Positions 35,585 to 48,982 of a stretch of 64,000 nt of DNA are shown piece after piece. A program made the position numbers and the translations under genes. The DNA lies in assembly GCA_905182995.1 (NCBI GenBank), contig CAJJDP010000013.1, positions 186,001 through 250,000 of the forward strand, given 5' to 3'. This DNA is from Paramecium octaurelia. Lineage: Eukaryota > Ciliophora > Oligohymenophorea > Peniculida > Parameciidae. How positions within the stretch are numbered: position 1 is the stretch's first letter; each line of letters opens with the position of its first letter. The notes below the pieces were generated by a model. The model did not search any database, was not told the DNA's origin, and saw only the letters and a list, made by a program, of their open reading frames with translations.

Positions 35585-37290
35585 ATGGAAAAAAAGCCTG
35601 ATTCGTAATTCACTTCTACTTTTTGGAGAGAGATTCATTAGGAATATTTTATGATAGAAACACCTATTACATTAGATAATATGATAAAATAACACAAAAC
35701 AAGTAATAGTTATAGAATAATTTTAGATGGCAATAATTTCAATGAGCAAGCATATGAATTGATATAATAAGTGCTAAAATTGAAAAGGAAGAACAAAAGT
35801 AAGGTGTAAAACTTAAATGACTCGAATCTAATGCTTCGGTTAAATTTGATTTTAATGCAAAGAGAAAAATCATCCGAGCCAATCTAATAATTAATTGAAG
35901 AAATGATAGATTGTGTTTGTGAAGATAAACTTATTACAGCACTTGAAAAATGCTCAACATTAATTAAGAATATTCATTTGCAGCCTGAGGACAAATAAAT
36001 TGATATTTACTATGAAGAAGAAAAATAAATAAAAAGTCTCCATTCTTAGATAGATTGGCCTGATTAGATTAGTTAAGTAATTATGGAACTTGAAAGTGAT
36101 TTAATCTCAATACAATAAAAAAATACATAAAGTATTTAAAAGTATTCATCTTTTTATGATTTCAGCCTGTAAACTCACGTTTCGGAAATTAATAAAACAT
36201 TGAAGTTTTAATACAGTATTCAGTAATTAGGGGAATTTAAACTCAAAGTTGTCAGAAATAATGTGTAGCATCATCAAGAAGAGTTGGACAATCTTTATCA
36301 TTTGATCAAAATGTATGAGGATTATTAAGTTGCCGAAAGCATTGTAAGAGCTATTAATCATTAAAATGGTATTTAATAAATAAATCAAGAATAGAACAGA
36401 AGGTTACTGTTATCTTGGATAAGTATCTGAGTATCCATCCTCTAGAGTTAACTTTATAAAAATTTGAATCTTATTAAAGATTAAGAGAAATACATATTAA
36501 TTTATCAGAATAGGATTAAGAATATCATTTAGGTTATTAAGATTAGGATCCTTAGATGTGTCATTATTGTAGACAAATTATAGAGAAAAGCAGTTAAAAG
36601 CAGTGCACATACAATCATATTACTATGAATTTACATTAATACAATGATGAATTACTGACTTAATAAAGATATTGCATATCCAATTAGAAAATGCAAAAAT
36701 TTTATTAAGACTTATACTCTGCAAATTATATTATTGAAGGTATAGATTTTATTGAATGTTAGATGACTAAATTTAATGCTAAAAGTATTTTTGTTATAAA
36801 TGCCTAAAGTATGAATTTGATGATTATGATATTTCCGAAATTGATTGGATTTGCCCAATGTGTAAAGTATTAACAAATTCTAATTTAGGGTCTATGTCAA
36901 TGCATTAGATGTTAACGCAATGAAGTTATTTATAAATTGAAAAGAAATTTATTAGAAATTAATGGGGATTTGGATTTGCTATACGATTAATCTCTTTTTG
37001 AGATACTAGTTAGCAATAAAAGGAAGCTAATTTAAAATATTCCTTTAGATTTCATAAATAACTTAAAAGTCTATTCAGAAACTGAAGAAATTTTTTCATC
37101 AAAAAATAGCAAAAAACAAAAAATATATATAACTAAGCAAATTAAAAAAAAGAAGAACTCTGATACAATTTTAGTTTTGCCAAAATACATCCAAAATGTT
37201 GACAGCTCATCATAATCAACTAAGATTAAAAAATAAACTAAATTCAGAAGACTAATTCCTAATGATCGAATAACTGAAGATATTATTTGA
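35585..37290 (+). CDS. zf-4CXXC_R1 (CDCA7/R1-type) zinc-finger protein
   Basis: 545 residues; introns 36423-36445, 36740-36762 and 36867-36888. The first 300 residues are helical and unassigned. From residue about 318 a cysteine-rich domain follows the zf-4CXXC_R1 plan: MCHYCRQ, an early Cys after a short loop, then YFCYKCL, DWICPMCKGLCQC and CQR. Family members read CHQCRQ ... FC..CL ... W.CP.C+G.CNCS.C, and the spacing at the C-terminal half fits well; an insertion of about 40 residues separates the first and second CXXC pairs. Both intervening introns are needed to assemble it. CDCA7-type proteins are nuclear, bind chromatin or DNA and recruit the HELLS remodeller. Whether this protein does the same in a ciliate is inference. 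A basic Lys-rich tail follows. Confidence 0.8.
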
Positions 37291-37531
37291 AGTTAATTCT
37301 TGAGTGTTCCTGAATTGATTTTAATATTATTTTTTTTAAATAACAGAATTTCAGACAGATAGATTTTAATTAGCAATTTTAGTAAAGAGTTTAGTGATTC
37401 AATAGAGATTGTCTATTTACAAATGAAAAATTTAAGCAAATCATGATAAAAAAACTATTCAAATTGAATTTAGTTAGTACTTTAATTTATAATGATTATA
37501 CTTAATCTTCATATTTAGTAAAACAAATATC

Positions 37532-38152
37532 TCAAATTCTTGCCGACAGATAATCAAATTAGTTCAATGAATTCTATCCAGCTTATTAAAAACTTGTTCT
37601 ATTCGATTGAGAATTCCTTAAATTATCATCTGGAAACACTTGGGATGGGTAAGGGGCCTATAAATAAAGGGGCACTTAATTTATAGCCTAAGGAGTTGGT
37701 GGTAAATATTATGGAACATAATTTTGATAACTTCTGTAATTGCCATAAACATAGGGATCAATATAATCTAATATATCTTTCTTAAGGCTTGCCATCATTA
37801 ATTCCTATTGTTTTGCCAACTTTTCTTCTACTTTCTACATCTCATACTTTCTTTCAAGTTCTTTGACTCTCCTTTTCTCCTCCTTTTCATTTTTTAACGA
37901 TTTATTATCAATTTAATACTAAAAATAAGGCATGTAAGCGTTTTAATTTGGAGAATATTAGTACTAGAGTTAAGGAGAGTAATATATTGGTTTTGGATAA
38001 TATTGATTGTTTAAATATTAAGGCTCACTTACTGGTGTCACTTGAGTTGCTTACTCTTAAGGTGCTCTATAGTTTAAACTCAAAATTTTGTCTTATAAGT
38101 CTTTCAATCGACGATCAAATTGATATCGCTCGAAATCAATTCCTAAAGACAT
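37532..38152 (-). CDS. Tyr/Gln/Pro-rich protein with a short coiled coil
   Basis: 206 residues, intronless. A charged start, then a Tyr/Pro/Gln-rich segment (YYPKPIYYSPQLQYQYSP), a highly charged helix (EKEEKRRVKELERKYEMQK) and another Tyr/Pro/Gln-rich tail. No known domain. The composition suggests a disordered scaffold or structural protein. Confidence 0.6.
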
Positions 38153-38988
38153 TTAATAAAATTTTTTATATTAATATCAGTTGATTTACTTCAGTTCATT
38201 AATTTTTAAGTAGCTTTACATTATTGTAATTGTTCAACACAGCAAAATAAAGAAACTTAGAATATTCTCATGATTATTTCACTAATTTATTCGTCTTTAT
38301 TGTATGAACAATGGGCAGAAATTAAATTTAATTATTATTTTTTTCAGACTCAGCCTTAGCTATTTGTCATTGTTGATTAAAGAACGACTTAGATATACTT
38401 TACAATTATTTTGACGGAATAAACACTTATATAAAAATAGCACTTAAGTCAATTATTATTGAGAATAGATTTTATTACCTTTTAATTTATTCATATTAAA
38501 ATATTTTGCTTGAATACTTTTTATAAAAATAGTAAAATAGGTGATCAATATTGATATATTTGTAATTGTATTTGTAAAAATTATATTAAATAGAAGTGTA
38601 TTCTAATTTAAGTATTGATAGATTTAAAAAATTGAAGATTTGAATATTAAGACGTAATTTAGTAATTTACTATTTCTACCAATTCTTGATGCACAATTAA
38701 AATCCAACTCGCCTTCAATAAATTATTTTTAGAATTTAATATAAAAAAAAACATCGTAATTATGCACTCAATAACTATTTGGATTATGCAATTATCTTTT
38801 GAAATTTACAATTTAAAAATGTTATGATAAATTAGAATATGCATTTTTACAATTAAAATCAGTTGAATTGAGTATAATTTTAATCTACACAATAAATTAG
38901 AGATAATATAAGATATCTGTTTATATATTAAAATTATTAATTAATTTAAATAGAAAATGAGAATTAAGTTATAAAAAAGTAATAGAAA
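38153..38988. other. intergenic, nothing recognised
   Basis: 836 bp, very AT-rich, TGA in all frames at short intervals. No open frame, tRNA or repeat supported. Confidence 0.5.
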
Positions 38989-41896
38989 TCAAGTTCTTCT
39001 ATACGGTTTCTTCTAACTTTCTGTAAATGATAATTTCATTTTACTCAATTTTTCCTTTTGCTATTCTATCTCTTATCTCAAATCTTCTATAGTTTTATCT
39101 GCATTATCAATTTATGATATCTTCTTATTAGGTGTCTTCATCGCAGTACTGATTATAGGAGTACTAAAATTTTATTGTTTATTTGCTAAATAAGATATTG
39201 ATGGTACTTGATAAAATCGATTATTTTTGATATGGAGATTTATGATTTACTTTATAGGGCGAGACTTATTTTGATGGCAATTAAATTATATTTTCCAATT
39301 GATTAATTTACAGTTAATAATCTGATTAAACTTATTCCATTTTTTTATCCTATCTTTATTTAAGATCCTGATATCTTTATTCGAAATATTACCTTTCTCT
39401 ATTCATGGTGTATTATGAAAATTACTATTAAGAAGATCTAAAATGATTATAAATATTTACAATTCCTCTTATTGTTCCTTTATTAGTTTATTAAGACTTA
39501 ATAATTCTAACTCATGATTTTACCTTTACTCAACTTTTAACTACTCTTATATTAATAATTATTTCTTTAGTTCTTCATTTTCCTTATGTAATGAATGAAT
39601 TTAATTTTGCAATTCAACACTATTATTCTTTGACGTAATTAGTTACTCAATTTATTATTATTTTTATTTTAATTTAAATTAGCCTTCCTCTTAAATTAAT
39701 AGTTCAGATTATTTAAATTAGTATTTCATATTTTCTATTTTTTATTCAATTTCATAATTCATCTATTCAATTTCATATTATTTTTCAGCTTCAATCATTA
39801 AAATTTTATTCTCTGTTTTGATTAATTGTTGTTTATATAGATTTTGTAATATGATTTTGCATTCACTTTCTAATTACTTTAATTTGTTTATAAGAGTATT
39901 TTTAACTTCAAAAAGTTGAATATTCATCAATTCTCTTTCTCTATATAAAATTTGATAGATTCGTTATTTACATGTTTTTTGTTTAAAGAGTGACTCTTCT
40001 AGTTATAATTATATTTAGTTTTTTTCATTTACGATTTAATTAATTACTTATTTTGAATCTTCATAATTCATTTGATCTCTATTTAATAAATGATGTATTT
40101 CTTTTTATGCTTTTATTAATGATTCATTTTTTTTTTCCAAATCTTGAGCCAATTATTAGTTTTAAATTTATAAAAATTCTAATTAGTGATTATTTTTTAT
40201 TTGTTCCTTCTACAACTCATTAATAATTTTATTTTGTTCATCCAACTTTTATTTGAATTCATTTTTCTATTTTCTGTTCTCTATTTGTTATTCTGAAAGA
40301 ATCTTTTATATTTTATTGTTTTCATCATTAAAGTTATCTTGCAGGAGCATCATCTTTTATTCTTTTTCTTAAATGTCTTAAGCATGTTATTCAATCAGTC
40401 TTTTAGATTCTTTTTAATGTCTTTTAAAATCATCCCTTAATTGTTTCAATTTCAAATCAACCTTTTAGCCTAGTCTTTGATATGAAAAACTTCCTTATAT
40501 TTCTATTTCCAAATCATCAGAAATTTATTAAAATAGTTTTTAATAGTATTATCTCTCCTTCTCAATTTCATTGAATTAAGTTTAATTTGATCTTATCGTA
40601 TTTAAAGTTTATTCTGAGAATTTTTTTACATCATCAAGCTCCAATAATAAATTCTTTAACTTTAAGTCCTTCTTTGACAACTCTAATTCTCGTTCTCTAT
40701 TTATCTTTTCAAGTTCTTCCTAATGTTAATTTAATTACTTTATTTCGTCCTATAATTATGTCACTTACTACTAGGAGTGTTAATTTTGTCTTTGTAAATT
40801 ATCAAATTCTAAATTATGTTAATAGAGTTTATCTTTTATTTATTTGATCTCCTTGATTTAATCTTAAATCATTTTTTCTTTACTTACTAGTATTTGTTCA
40901 TATTGAACTTTTAAAATATCTTCTATACTTTACTTTTCGTTCATATATTAAACTTCAATTTCCTAAAATTAGTTTTTATATTATTGTTCTAATTGCTTTG
41001 TAGATTATCGATGATTTGATTGCAATTAATTTAATTAGTTTTCAGACTCCTTAATTAATTCCTAAAATTCTTCTAACTGTTATTACTAGTGTAATTAAGC
41101 ATTTTAAGCCTAACTCAGTTTGTTTTTTAGATCATTTATTTTAGCATTACTCTTTTCTTTTAGTTAATCTAATAGCTCCTTCTATTTTTATTAATCTTAT
41201 ATTTTTTTAGTCTTCAGTCTTTCATTTTCATTTTTCAATATCTCAAGTTCTTAATTGAGTTAAACATTTAGATCAATCTATTATTAAGATTTTTTTTTCA
41301 AATCTGATAGTTCTTTAAGAACTTTTTCAAATTCAATTTTGAAATCTCTATTCTACCTATCTAATTATTGATTTAATGAATTTAGGGCTTCATTTCTCTA
41401 TCTCTATTCATTTAAATCAGAACTCAATGATTTATTTCTTTGATCACTTAGTAATAGGTTTTCTTTGACTCTAATATTTTCATTATGTAACGATATCTCT
41501 TTGTTTTACATATCTTTGATTTAGTTTTTAAGTTTTTCATTAAACAATTGACACTTCTAATTGGATTGAGAAAATGATTACTTAAAATTGGGATTCTTGA
41601 ACTTCGAGTAAATCTTGGAGATTCTTAACTTCCCTAATTTATTCTAGTTAAAATTCTCTTTGTTTAGAATCAAATTCCTATAAGATCCTTTATTCTCTTT
41701 CCAAAAATTCCCTTCGAATTTAATCATTAAGAGCTTATTCAGTTCTAAGTTCTGCCTGCAAATGATGGATCTCATCTGTAAATTATTTAGAAAAGGCTTC
41801 GAGAGTGATTTCTTTTATTCTGCTAAAGATGATGTTTTTGGAATCCCTATTTGATTCAATAGTAGAGTCAAGTAATATTTTAGTAGAAATATCCAT
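38989..41896 (-). CDS. long coiled-coil protein (945 residues)
   Basis: Introns 39186-39207, 39438-39460 and 41557-41581. An alternative 27-nt splice in place of the two downstream introns also keeps frame, but it gives a non-coil C-terminus. The chosen version continues the coil and ends with TIEDLRQEIEQQKEKL, so it is preferred. Nearly the whole protein is heptad-patterned coiled coil with very high Gln, Lys and Glu content. Most Gln codons are TAA, so in the standard code the gene would look shattered. Likely a filament, basal-body or centrin-associated structural protein (inference). No motor domain is present. Confidence 0.8.
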
Positions 41897-42269
41897 AAGA
41901 CATTCTAAATATAAATAGCAATGCGATACATTCCAATTATGATTGACTACTAAAGAGCTTGGATGATGTTAGCATATTTAACGTATACAAAAAATATATA
42001 TATATATAAAATCTGTTATATTGTATATTGAATAAATATATAATATAATATTATGAAATCTCCTACGTATATTTTAAAGAATGCTTATTAGGAGCATTTA
42101 GTAGAGTAATAATATATCAAACATGTTTCGAAGATACAAAACATAACTGCGAATCTTTAGGTAAGCCAGAGTGAACAGGATTAATTGAACAAAGTATGAG
42201 TATTTTAGTAAAAATATAACTTTTTAGATTAAATATTATCGTTAATAGAAGGAGAGGACACGTAAATTT
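41897..42269. other. intergenic, with a short TA run
   Basis: 373 bp between two divergently transcribed genes. It contains a (TA)7 run at about 41995-42008. No other feature recognised. Confidence 0.5.
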
Positions 42270-43017
42270 ATGGAACATCAAACTCAATTGTTCAGACAGT
42301 AATCGGATAATGTATTAGCAAAAAAATTGATTTCAGCTGATTCGAAGAGTAGAAAAGTCCATGAACAGAAGAGTGTAAAGTCTTTAATAGCGACAGCTCA
42401 GAAATAATAATCATATGAGATAGGGTTAGAAAATATAAGACTGGGGAAAAGGATCTTGCATTTACCATCTGTAATAAAGAAGAAGGAGTTTGATAAATCA
42501 TATGCTAAACACGAATAAAACATGATGTATGCGAGTAGGATGAGAAATCAAAACAAATCCAAGACTCCTTCGAATAAGTTAATAAAAGATAGTGGACCAA
42601 TATTTACAGAGGTGCCAATCGCATTCAAGTTGGTGGTATTCAACAAAGAAGTAAACCTATTATTGTTAAGAGTTTAAATAGTTACAAAATAAAGATTAAA
42701 AGACTGAATGTTTGTATTGTGTTGAAGCTCATTTACAAGATTAATTGTTACATAGAACAGGTAATGTGATAGATATAAATTTAGATTCTGTGGCATTTGA
42801 TTAATTCTAGTAATTGAGTTTTAAAGTGCCTATGAATGAATAATAATATGAGGGATATTAGAATGAGCCTTTGATTTTGAAGATTTGGAAAATAAAGAAC
42901 AATAGTGAATTGTACATGGGACAAATATTTGTAGGATTTAATGATTAATTGAGTGAGAAGGATTTGATGAAGAGAGTAAATGACAGAGAAATTTGGAATG
43001 GTTTTATTTAATTATGA
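42270..43017 (+). CDS. 241-residue protein, possibly C2-like
   Basis: One 22-nt intron at 42651-42672. The N-terminal 110 residues are basic and helical. The C-terminal 125 residues are beta-rich (VPIAFKLVVFNKEF, ECLYCVEAHLQDQ, PLILKIWKIKNNSELYMG) and loosely recall a C2 sandwich, without the calcium-binding aspartates. The TGA at 43015-43017 ends it 43 bp before the CBP80 start codon on the same strand. Downstream sequence stays open in the same frame after the stop, which could tempt a fusion model; the independent CBP80 start and its intron argue against it. Confidence 0.6.
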
Positions 43018-43060
43018 AATAATGAAGAATTGATTTTAATTAAATATTAATTTATATAAA

Positions 43061-45266
43061 ATGCTCCAAATATAGCATCAAACACCACCAGAAATAAATA
43101 GAATAAGACAATTGGTAACGATATTAATTAATTTTAGATATGTAAAGCAGGTGATGATGGAGCAGATACATTCAAAAAGGATCTATAAAAAATAGTTGAC
43201 GTCTTGGGCGAATATTATCAATAAAACAAATAGGATGTGAAAGATGCAATGATATAATCATTCATTTAATGTGCAAAATTGTTGCCACTCAAATCTGGAA
43301 TATATGCTACGATATTGGCACTTTTATCGACCAAACAAGTAATCATTAATGAAGTCAATATTTTAATTAGACAACACAATCCTTGACAGACTAGATCATC
43401 CTTGGATTACTAGAACATCTTCCCTAAATAGCCTAGGAGGAAACACCAATATTGGGACAAACTATCCTCAAATTTCTCAGTGAATTGATGAATGTGGGTT
43501 TGCTTAATACTGTGAGTTTTGTAGAATGCTTATATGATTTGGAAGGAGGAGCTGAGAATGAGCAATCTCCATTCTACCTTCAGATTTTGTTAACAACCAT
43601 CCCTCATGCTATGATCAAGGCAATGGAGAAGAATTAGATTGAATTCAAGAATATCATTTAGAATGTTGAAGTATTAATGACCAAGAGAAAAACTGAAGAT
43701 AGATTGTTCCATTTGTGGCAATCCATACGCAACTTTTTAAATAATTAAGAGAAGGATGCCCACACTTAGATATTTTAATAATTCTTGAAAACCTCTTATC
43801 CAAGGCCTTATTTGTTGTTTCCTGATGAGATGACACAGGTTAGACAATTGAGAAGAGGGTTCAAGATTCCTATAGTGAAAAGGAACCAAATTTGGAGACC
43901 CCAATAGATACTGGTTCTCAATGATGAAATTAGATCACAAAGCAACAACAAAACCGACATCCAAATAGAGATCACCAGACAATGGATCTATGAAACCATT
44001 GATCTATTCAAGACCAACAGATAGTAGATCGTATTCCAATTTTAATTGTACTAGAATTGCATTAAAATGACACCAACTTAAGAGTACTTAATAATATTAT
44101 CAATAATAGAGTTTAATTCAGATAAACCTTGATTTTCACATTGTTAAATATGGTTATAGAAGTGGTTCCAAGAAAAGACTAATTGTCTACAGCCTTCTAC
44201 AGTGGTCTTCTAACTCATTTAAGCTAGAGAAATTCGGATAGCATAAAAGAATGGAATGAAACCATAGAATAGTTCATCGACTTAATCCCATAGAATAATA
44301 TCTTGATTGTAGAACAATTAAGCGATTGCTTATCACATTACTTTTGTAATTCGAACTTTAAGTTGAATTGGGACAAGTACTTTGGGAAGTACAACCCTGA
44401 TGAAACAGATAGCTTCAATAATTATCTAGTTATTATGATATTTAGAAAACTATTTCTATTGGTTAGTGTGGAGAAGATCACAGATTTGGTACCTAAGAAT
44501 ATTATCGATTGGTATAATTCATTGTAGGATATTACAAAACCCTTGGATATTGAACAACTTAGTGCAGCAGAGAAGATTAATTCATATTTGTAATAAAAAT
44601 TGAATGGAATTGAGATGCTTGAACAATTAAAATTGATTACCAATCCTGGTCCGGAAATTGTCATTTAAACTTTTTTAGAATCTCTATTATAATGTATTTC
44701 CAAATCCATTACTCATTTGAATGTTTTAAGCAAAAGATATCTCTCATTTTTGTTGTAGCCAAACATAATCAAACCTGAAAAATTGGGAGAAATTCTGCTT
44801 TAAACTATTTTTCGTATGTGGAATCATTCAGTATTTCATTTGAAGGTATACTTAAAAGAGTTTTTGAATTTGGAAGTAATCAGTAATTTATAAATTATCA
44901 ACTGGTTGGGTGATATCATCAAGTAGAAATCAGAGGTAAATCTGTTAATATTATTAAGGCCTTTAAAATCTATAATGTCTTGATTGCAATCAACGATGTT
45001 TTCAGAAAGTAGACAAAGCTAGATTAAGTTCAGGATTGCACTTACGAAAATGTGAAGGAAATTAATACTATTTTGACTAAGATGATTGAATAGGAACAAG
45101 GTTGTTATTGTGTTTAATATATTTAGATATCATAATCTAATCAAGTTTGGAGACCATTTAGCTCTAAATATTGATTGCATTTAAATCCACAAATGGGGCT
45201 CAATCGGAGAAGTTATTAAAAGAAATAAAATCAACTTATATAAAATAAATTATTCTGTCATTTTGA
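43061..45266 (+). CDS. NCBP1: nuclear cap-binding protein subunit 1 (CBP80)
   Basis: 691 residues in six exons (introns 43115-43137, 43339-43370, 44084-44109, 44936-44958, 45101-45126). CBP80 pairs with CBP20 to bind the m7G cap of new transcripts in the nucleus and links capping to splicing, export and decay. Seen: the N-terminal MIF4G-type helices with LICKAGDDGADTFKKDLQ and CAKLLPLKSGIYATILALL, then FLSELMNVGLLNTVSFVE, and in the second MIF4G part LSDCLSHYFCNSNFKLNW and LFLLVSVEKITDLVP. These line up well with animal CBP80. The protein is about 100 residues shorter than human. The last intron has a GTTG donor; without it the protein would end at 45174 with a poorer C-terminus. Confidence 0.9.
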
Positions 45267-45309
45267 GTTTATAATGGATTTCAAAATATAAAATGTATAA
45301 TTAATTATA

Positions 45310-48237
45310 ATGAAATACATTCTACTAATATCTTTTTATGTCTTTAATGTATTGTGTAACTTGAGATTCAAAGACAAAGAACAATTGGAGAGACATCATT
45401 CTCACCCTGAAGTAGTTGATAATTTTTTAACTGTGCATGTGATCCCTCACTCTCATGACGATGTTGGATGGTTGAAGACAGTTGAACAATACTTTTACGG
45501 TTTGAGGAATGATTACCAATGGGCAAATGTGGAATACGTGATAGATTCATATATAGAGGAATTGTAAAGGGATCAGAGCAGAAAGTTTATATAGGTGGAA
45601 ACCAAGTTTTTCAAGATGTAATTTTATAATAATATAAATAACAAGGTGGTGGGATCAATAAAATGAAACAACAAGAAATATTACTAGACAGTTGGTTCAG
45701 AATAGATAATTGCAATTTATTTCAGGAGGGTGGTGCATGAATGATGAAGCCACAACATATTATGAAGATATAATTGATCAAATGAGTTTGGGCCATAAGT
45801 TCTTAAAGGATACTTTCAATTATGTGCCAAATATCGGCTGGTAAATTGATCCTTTTGGCCATCAGAATTCTTAAGCTGCCTTATCCTATTAAATGGGATT
45901 CAATGCTTGGTTTTTTGCCAGAATCGATTACGAAGACAAAGAGGCCAGACTTGATAGAAAGAATATGGAAATGATCATGTTACCACCTGCCGAGGGAGTT
46001 CAATATCCCATCTTTACTCACATTCAATACTATCATTACGAAGCACCTCCAACATTCAATTTTGACATTCTAAGAAGATCTGATGCTATTGTTGATAATC
46101 TGAAATCAGACAGCTATAACATTAAGGAAAGGTCAGATCAACTGGTTTCGTACTTTAAATCTCAATCGCTTCATTACAAGAGTGATCATCTGATCCACAC
46201 TTTCGGTTCTGACTTCTGTTGGTCCAACTCCAAAGTGTTCTATCAGAACCTCGATAAGTTAATCAAATACATCAACGTCACTCCAGCATACAACATGAAA
46301 CTGTAATATTCGACACCTGAAGAATACATTGCTGAGATTAATAAGCAGAACATTAAATTCGAAACCAAATAAGATGATTTCTTCCCTTATTCTGATGAGC
46401 CACATGCCTTTTGGACAGGCTATTTCACAAGTAGAGTAGCAATCAAAGGTTACGTGAAACGACTAGGCAGATAAGCATAAACCTATAGAAAGTTGATTGC
46501 CTTGCTTTATCAATAAGAATTAGTTAAGGAGGATTACTAAACTATTACTAACTCCATTTATGAATTAGATAATGCCTTGGCCATTTGTCAACATCATGAT
46601 GCTGTTACTGGAACAGAAAAACAACATGTCAATGACGATTACATCAAAATACTGTATAAAGGAGAATAACAAATCCAAAAATTGACAAGAAAATTCCTAT
46701 CCTAATTGTTATACAATACAACAACCGTTGATTACGAATAATGTGAATATAACATTACTTCTCAATAATGTACCAAGACTTATAGTGCTCTCAAGGCTAA
46801 CAAAACTGTTATTCTTACAATTGTAGATGGAAAAGTCAAACAAGAAAACAAAACTGATATCATTCGTATCAAAGTTCCAAATTTAAAGTTATTAATTAAG
46901 GATTCAAATAATTAAGTCTTATATGGAGATATCGATTGCACAAATGGATTTTAAGATTGCGATCTTTACTTCAAATATTAAATCGCCTAAAACAATGTAA
47001 TCCAATATTTCACTATACAACCAGTCTTGTACAACGAATCAGCATCTGAAATTGTGTTAACAGTTAACCCATTTCCTTATACTGAGGATACATTGATCAC
47101 TCTTAATTCAACTAAATCTTTTAAGTTAAAATACGCCTACTATTAATCCTATCAATAAAGAGACTAAGCAGATGGTGCTTACATTTTTAGACCTTCTGAT
47201 AACTCAAAAATTGTGTATGGTAATGTTTCATATACAGCTATTGGATATGGTAGAATTATGTCTCTCTTCAGAATTATTAGAACTTATACTAAATCTGTTG
47301 TTAAGAACTTTTATCATTAAAAAGAAACTTTTGATATTCAAACCTATGTTGATTAAATCCCTGTCTCTGATTCAATAGGAAAGAATATCATTATGGTCAT
47401 AGAAGTCCCCAATTTTTACTCCAATAAAACCTTCTACACAGATAGCAATGGATTACAATTTTAAAAAAGAATCCTAGATTTCAGACCTTAATACAATTAT
47501 TCAATGCATGAAAATGTATCTGGTAATTACTATCCAGTCACCAGTGCCATCTACATCTAAGATGGATAAGAATGTGTGGGTCTCTTAAATGATAGATCAC
47601 AAGGAGGAAGCAGCTTAGAAAATGGACAAATTGAAATTATGATTCAAAGAAGATTACTATAAGATGATAGCAGAGGAGTAGGTGAGGCTTTGAAAGAATC
47701 TGATGAGAAAGGAAATGGCTTAGTTCAAAATATCTAACATAAACTTACTTTCTTCAATATTTAAAACAATCCAAATCAAATTAGAAAATTATAATATTAC
47801 ATGGATCTCTAGCCATTGGTATTTTTCAATTTTGATTCATAATTGCCACGCATCCCTTCAGGTTTGAATTGGTTCTTACCATTTGACGGCTTTAATGTTG
47901 AACCACTTCTAATTTATGGAGACAATTTACTGAAATTCAACTATCTTTTATGGAATGAAGATGAAATTTTATTGAGAATCTAGAACATGTAAGAGAAATT
48001 CTCAATGAAAATTGATAAATTGGAATTTGTTGGTTAAGCTGTAAGGACTACTTTAACGGGTAATTAGAAATGGAATGATTGGAAGAATACTTCATTAAGT
48101 AATATATATTATAGATTATAGAGTGGAATTATGATAAATAAGCAAATACTCTAGATGAAGATTTAGATGACGTCCTTTATCCATTATAAATACAAACATA
48201 TCATATAAGAAATAGTGAACAATCTTATTAATAATGA
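45310..48237 (+). CDS. lysosomal-type alpha-mannosidase (GH38)
   Basis: 958 residues; introns 45618-45645 and 48099-48121. It hydrolyses alpha-linked mannose from glycoprotein N-glycans. An N-terminal signal peptide ([17 protein letters not shown]) is followed by the GH38 catalytic domain: [15 protein letters not shown] with zinc-binding His/Asp, [22 protein letters not shown] with the likely nucleophile Asp near 171, [26 protein letters not shown] and [14 protein letters not shown]. Several N-glycosylation sequons occur in the second half. The C-terminal intron is needed to reach the ending LYPLQIQTYHIR that such enzymes have. Close in length to animal lysosomal mannosidase. It lies 43 bp after CBP80 in the same direction. 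Expected location: lysosome, phagosome or secreted. Confidence 0.95.
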
Positions 48238-48982
48238 ATTATTATTATTGATTCATCAAATATTAGTTTTAATGGTTATCTTCTTTGAAACACAATCTTA
48301 TCATTATTTATACTAATATAATGTCCTATCAATAAATCATTGATGCCTATTATAAGAGAAAATATTTGATAAGTAGAAATAAGAGAATTCTTTAATTACA
48401 ATGATAATTAATAAATATTATATAATATTAGTTATAATTTATATAGCGCAAAACATCTATTGAAGATAATAAAATTAAGAATTGCTCAAACAATAAACCC
48501 TTAACATAATAATTTATTAACAATCATGCAATAATTATTATAAGAAACTAAATTGCTTAACTAATTTAATCAACTTCAGTAAGACCTTCCTCGCTTAAAT
48601 TGATTATTATAAGAAATACTTTTTTCTGTATATTATCAAAAATTACAAAAGACATACAAAATTTGTCGTTACTTTTAACTATTCTATGACTAATAGGTCT
48701 CAAAGGTTTCAGTATATTTTTACTAGAAAATAATAAAATGTTAATTTATCAATTAGAGTCCTTTTTGACATTTATAATTGTAAATAAGAAATAACTTTTT
48801 AATGAATTTTATTAGAAAAGAATTTGGATTTTCAGATTAGAGCAGTATACGTTGTAGCTCAAATTTTATGGGATATAAATATTTAATATAATTTATATAA
48901 AACAGAAATATATATATATCAAAGTCATTAAAGAGATGAAATTGATTTTAGTATTTATCATATTAAATCTAACATCTCATTT
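48238..48982. other. intergenic, nothing recognised
   Basis: 745 bp between convergent genes. AT-rich, short TA runs near 48910. No gene, tRNA or repeat supported. Confidence 0.5.

Noticed and set aside
39380..39405. 27-nt intron as alternative to the two 3' introns of the long coiled-coil gene
   Set aside because: It keeps frame but produces a C-terminus without heptads; the two-intron model continues the coil and ends well.
42292..42501. 69-residue ORF on the minus strand
   Set aside because: Antisense to the first exon of the 241-residue gene; no independent support.
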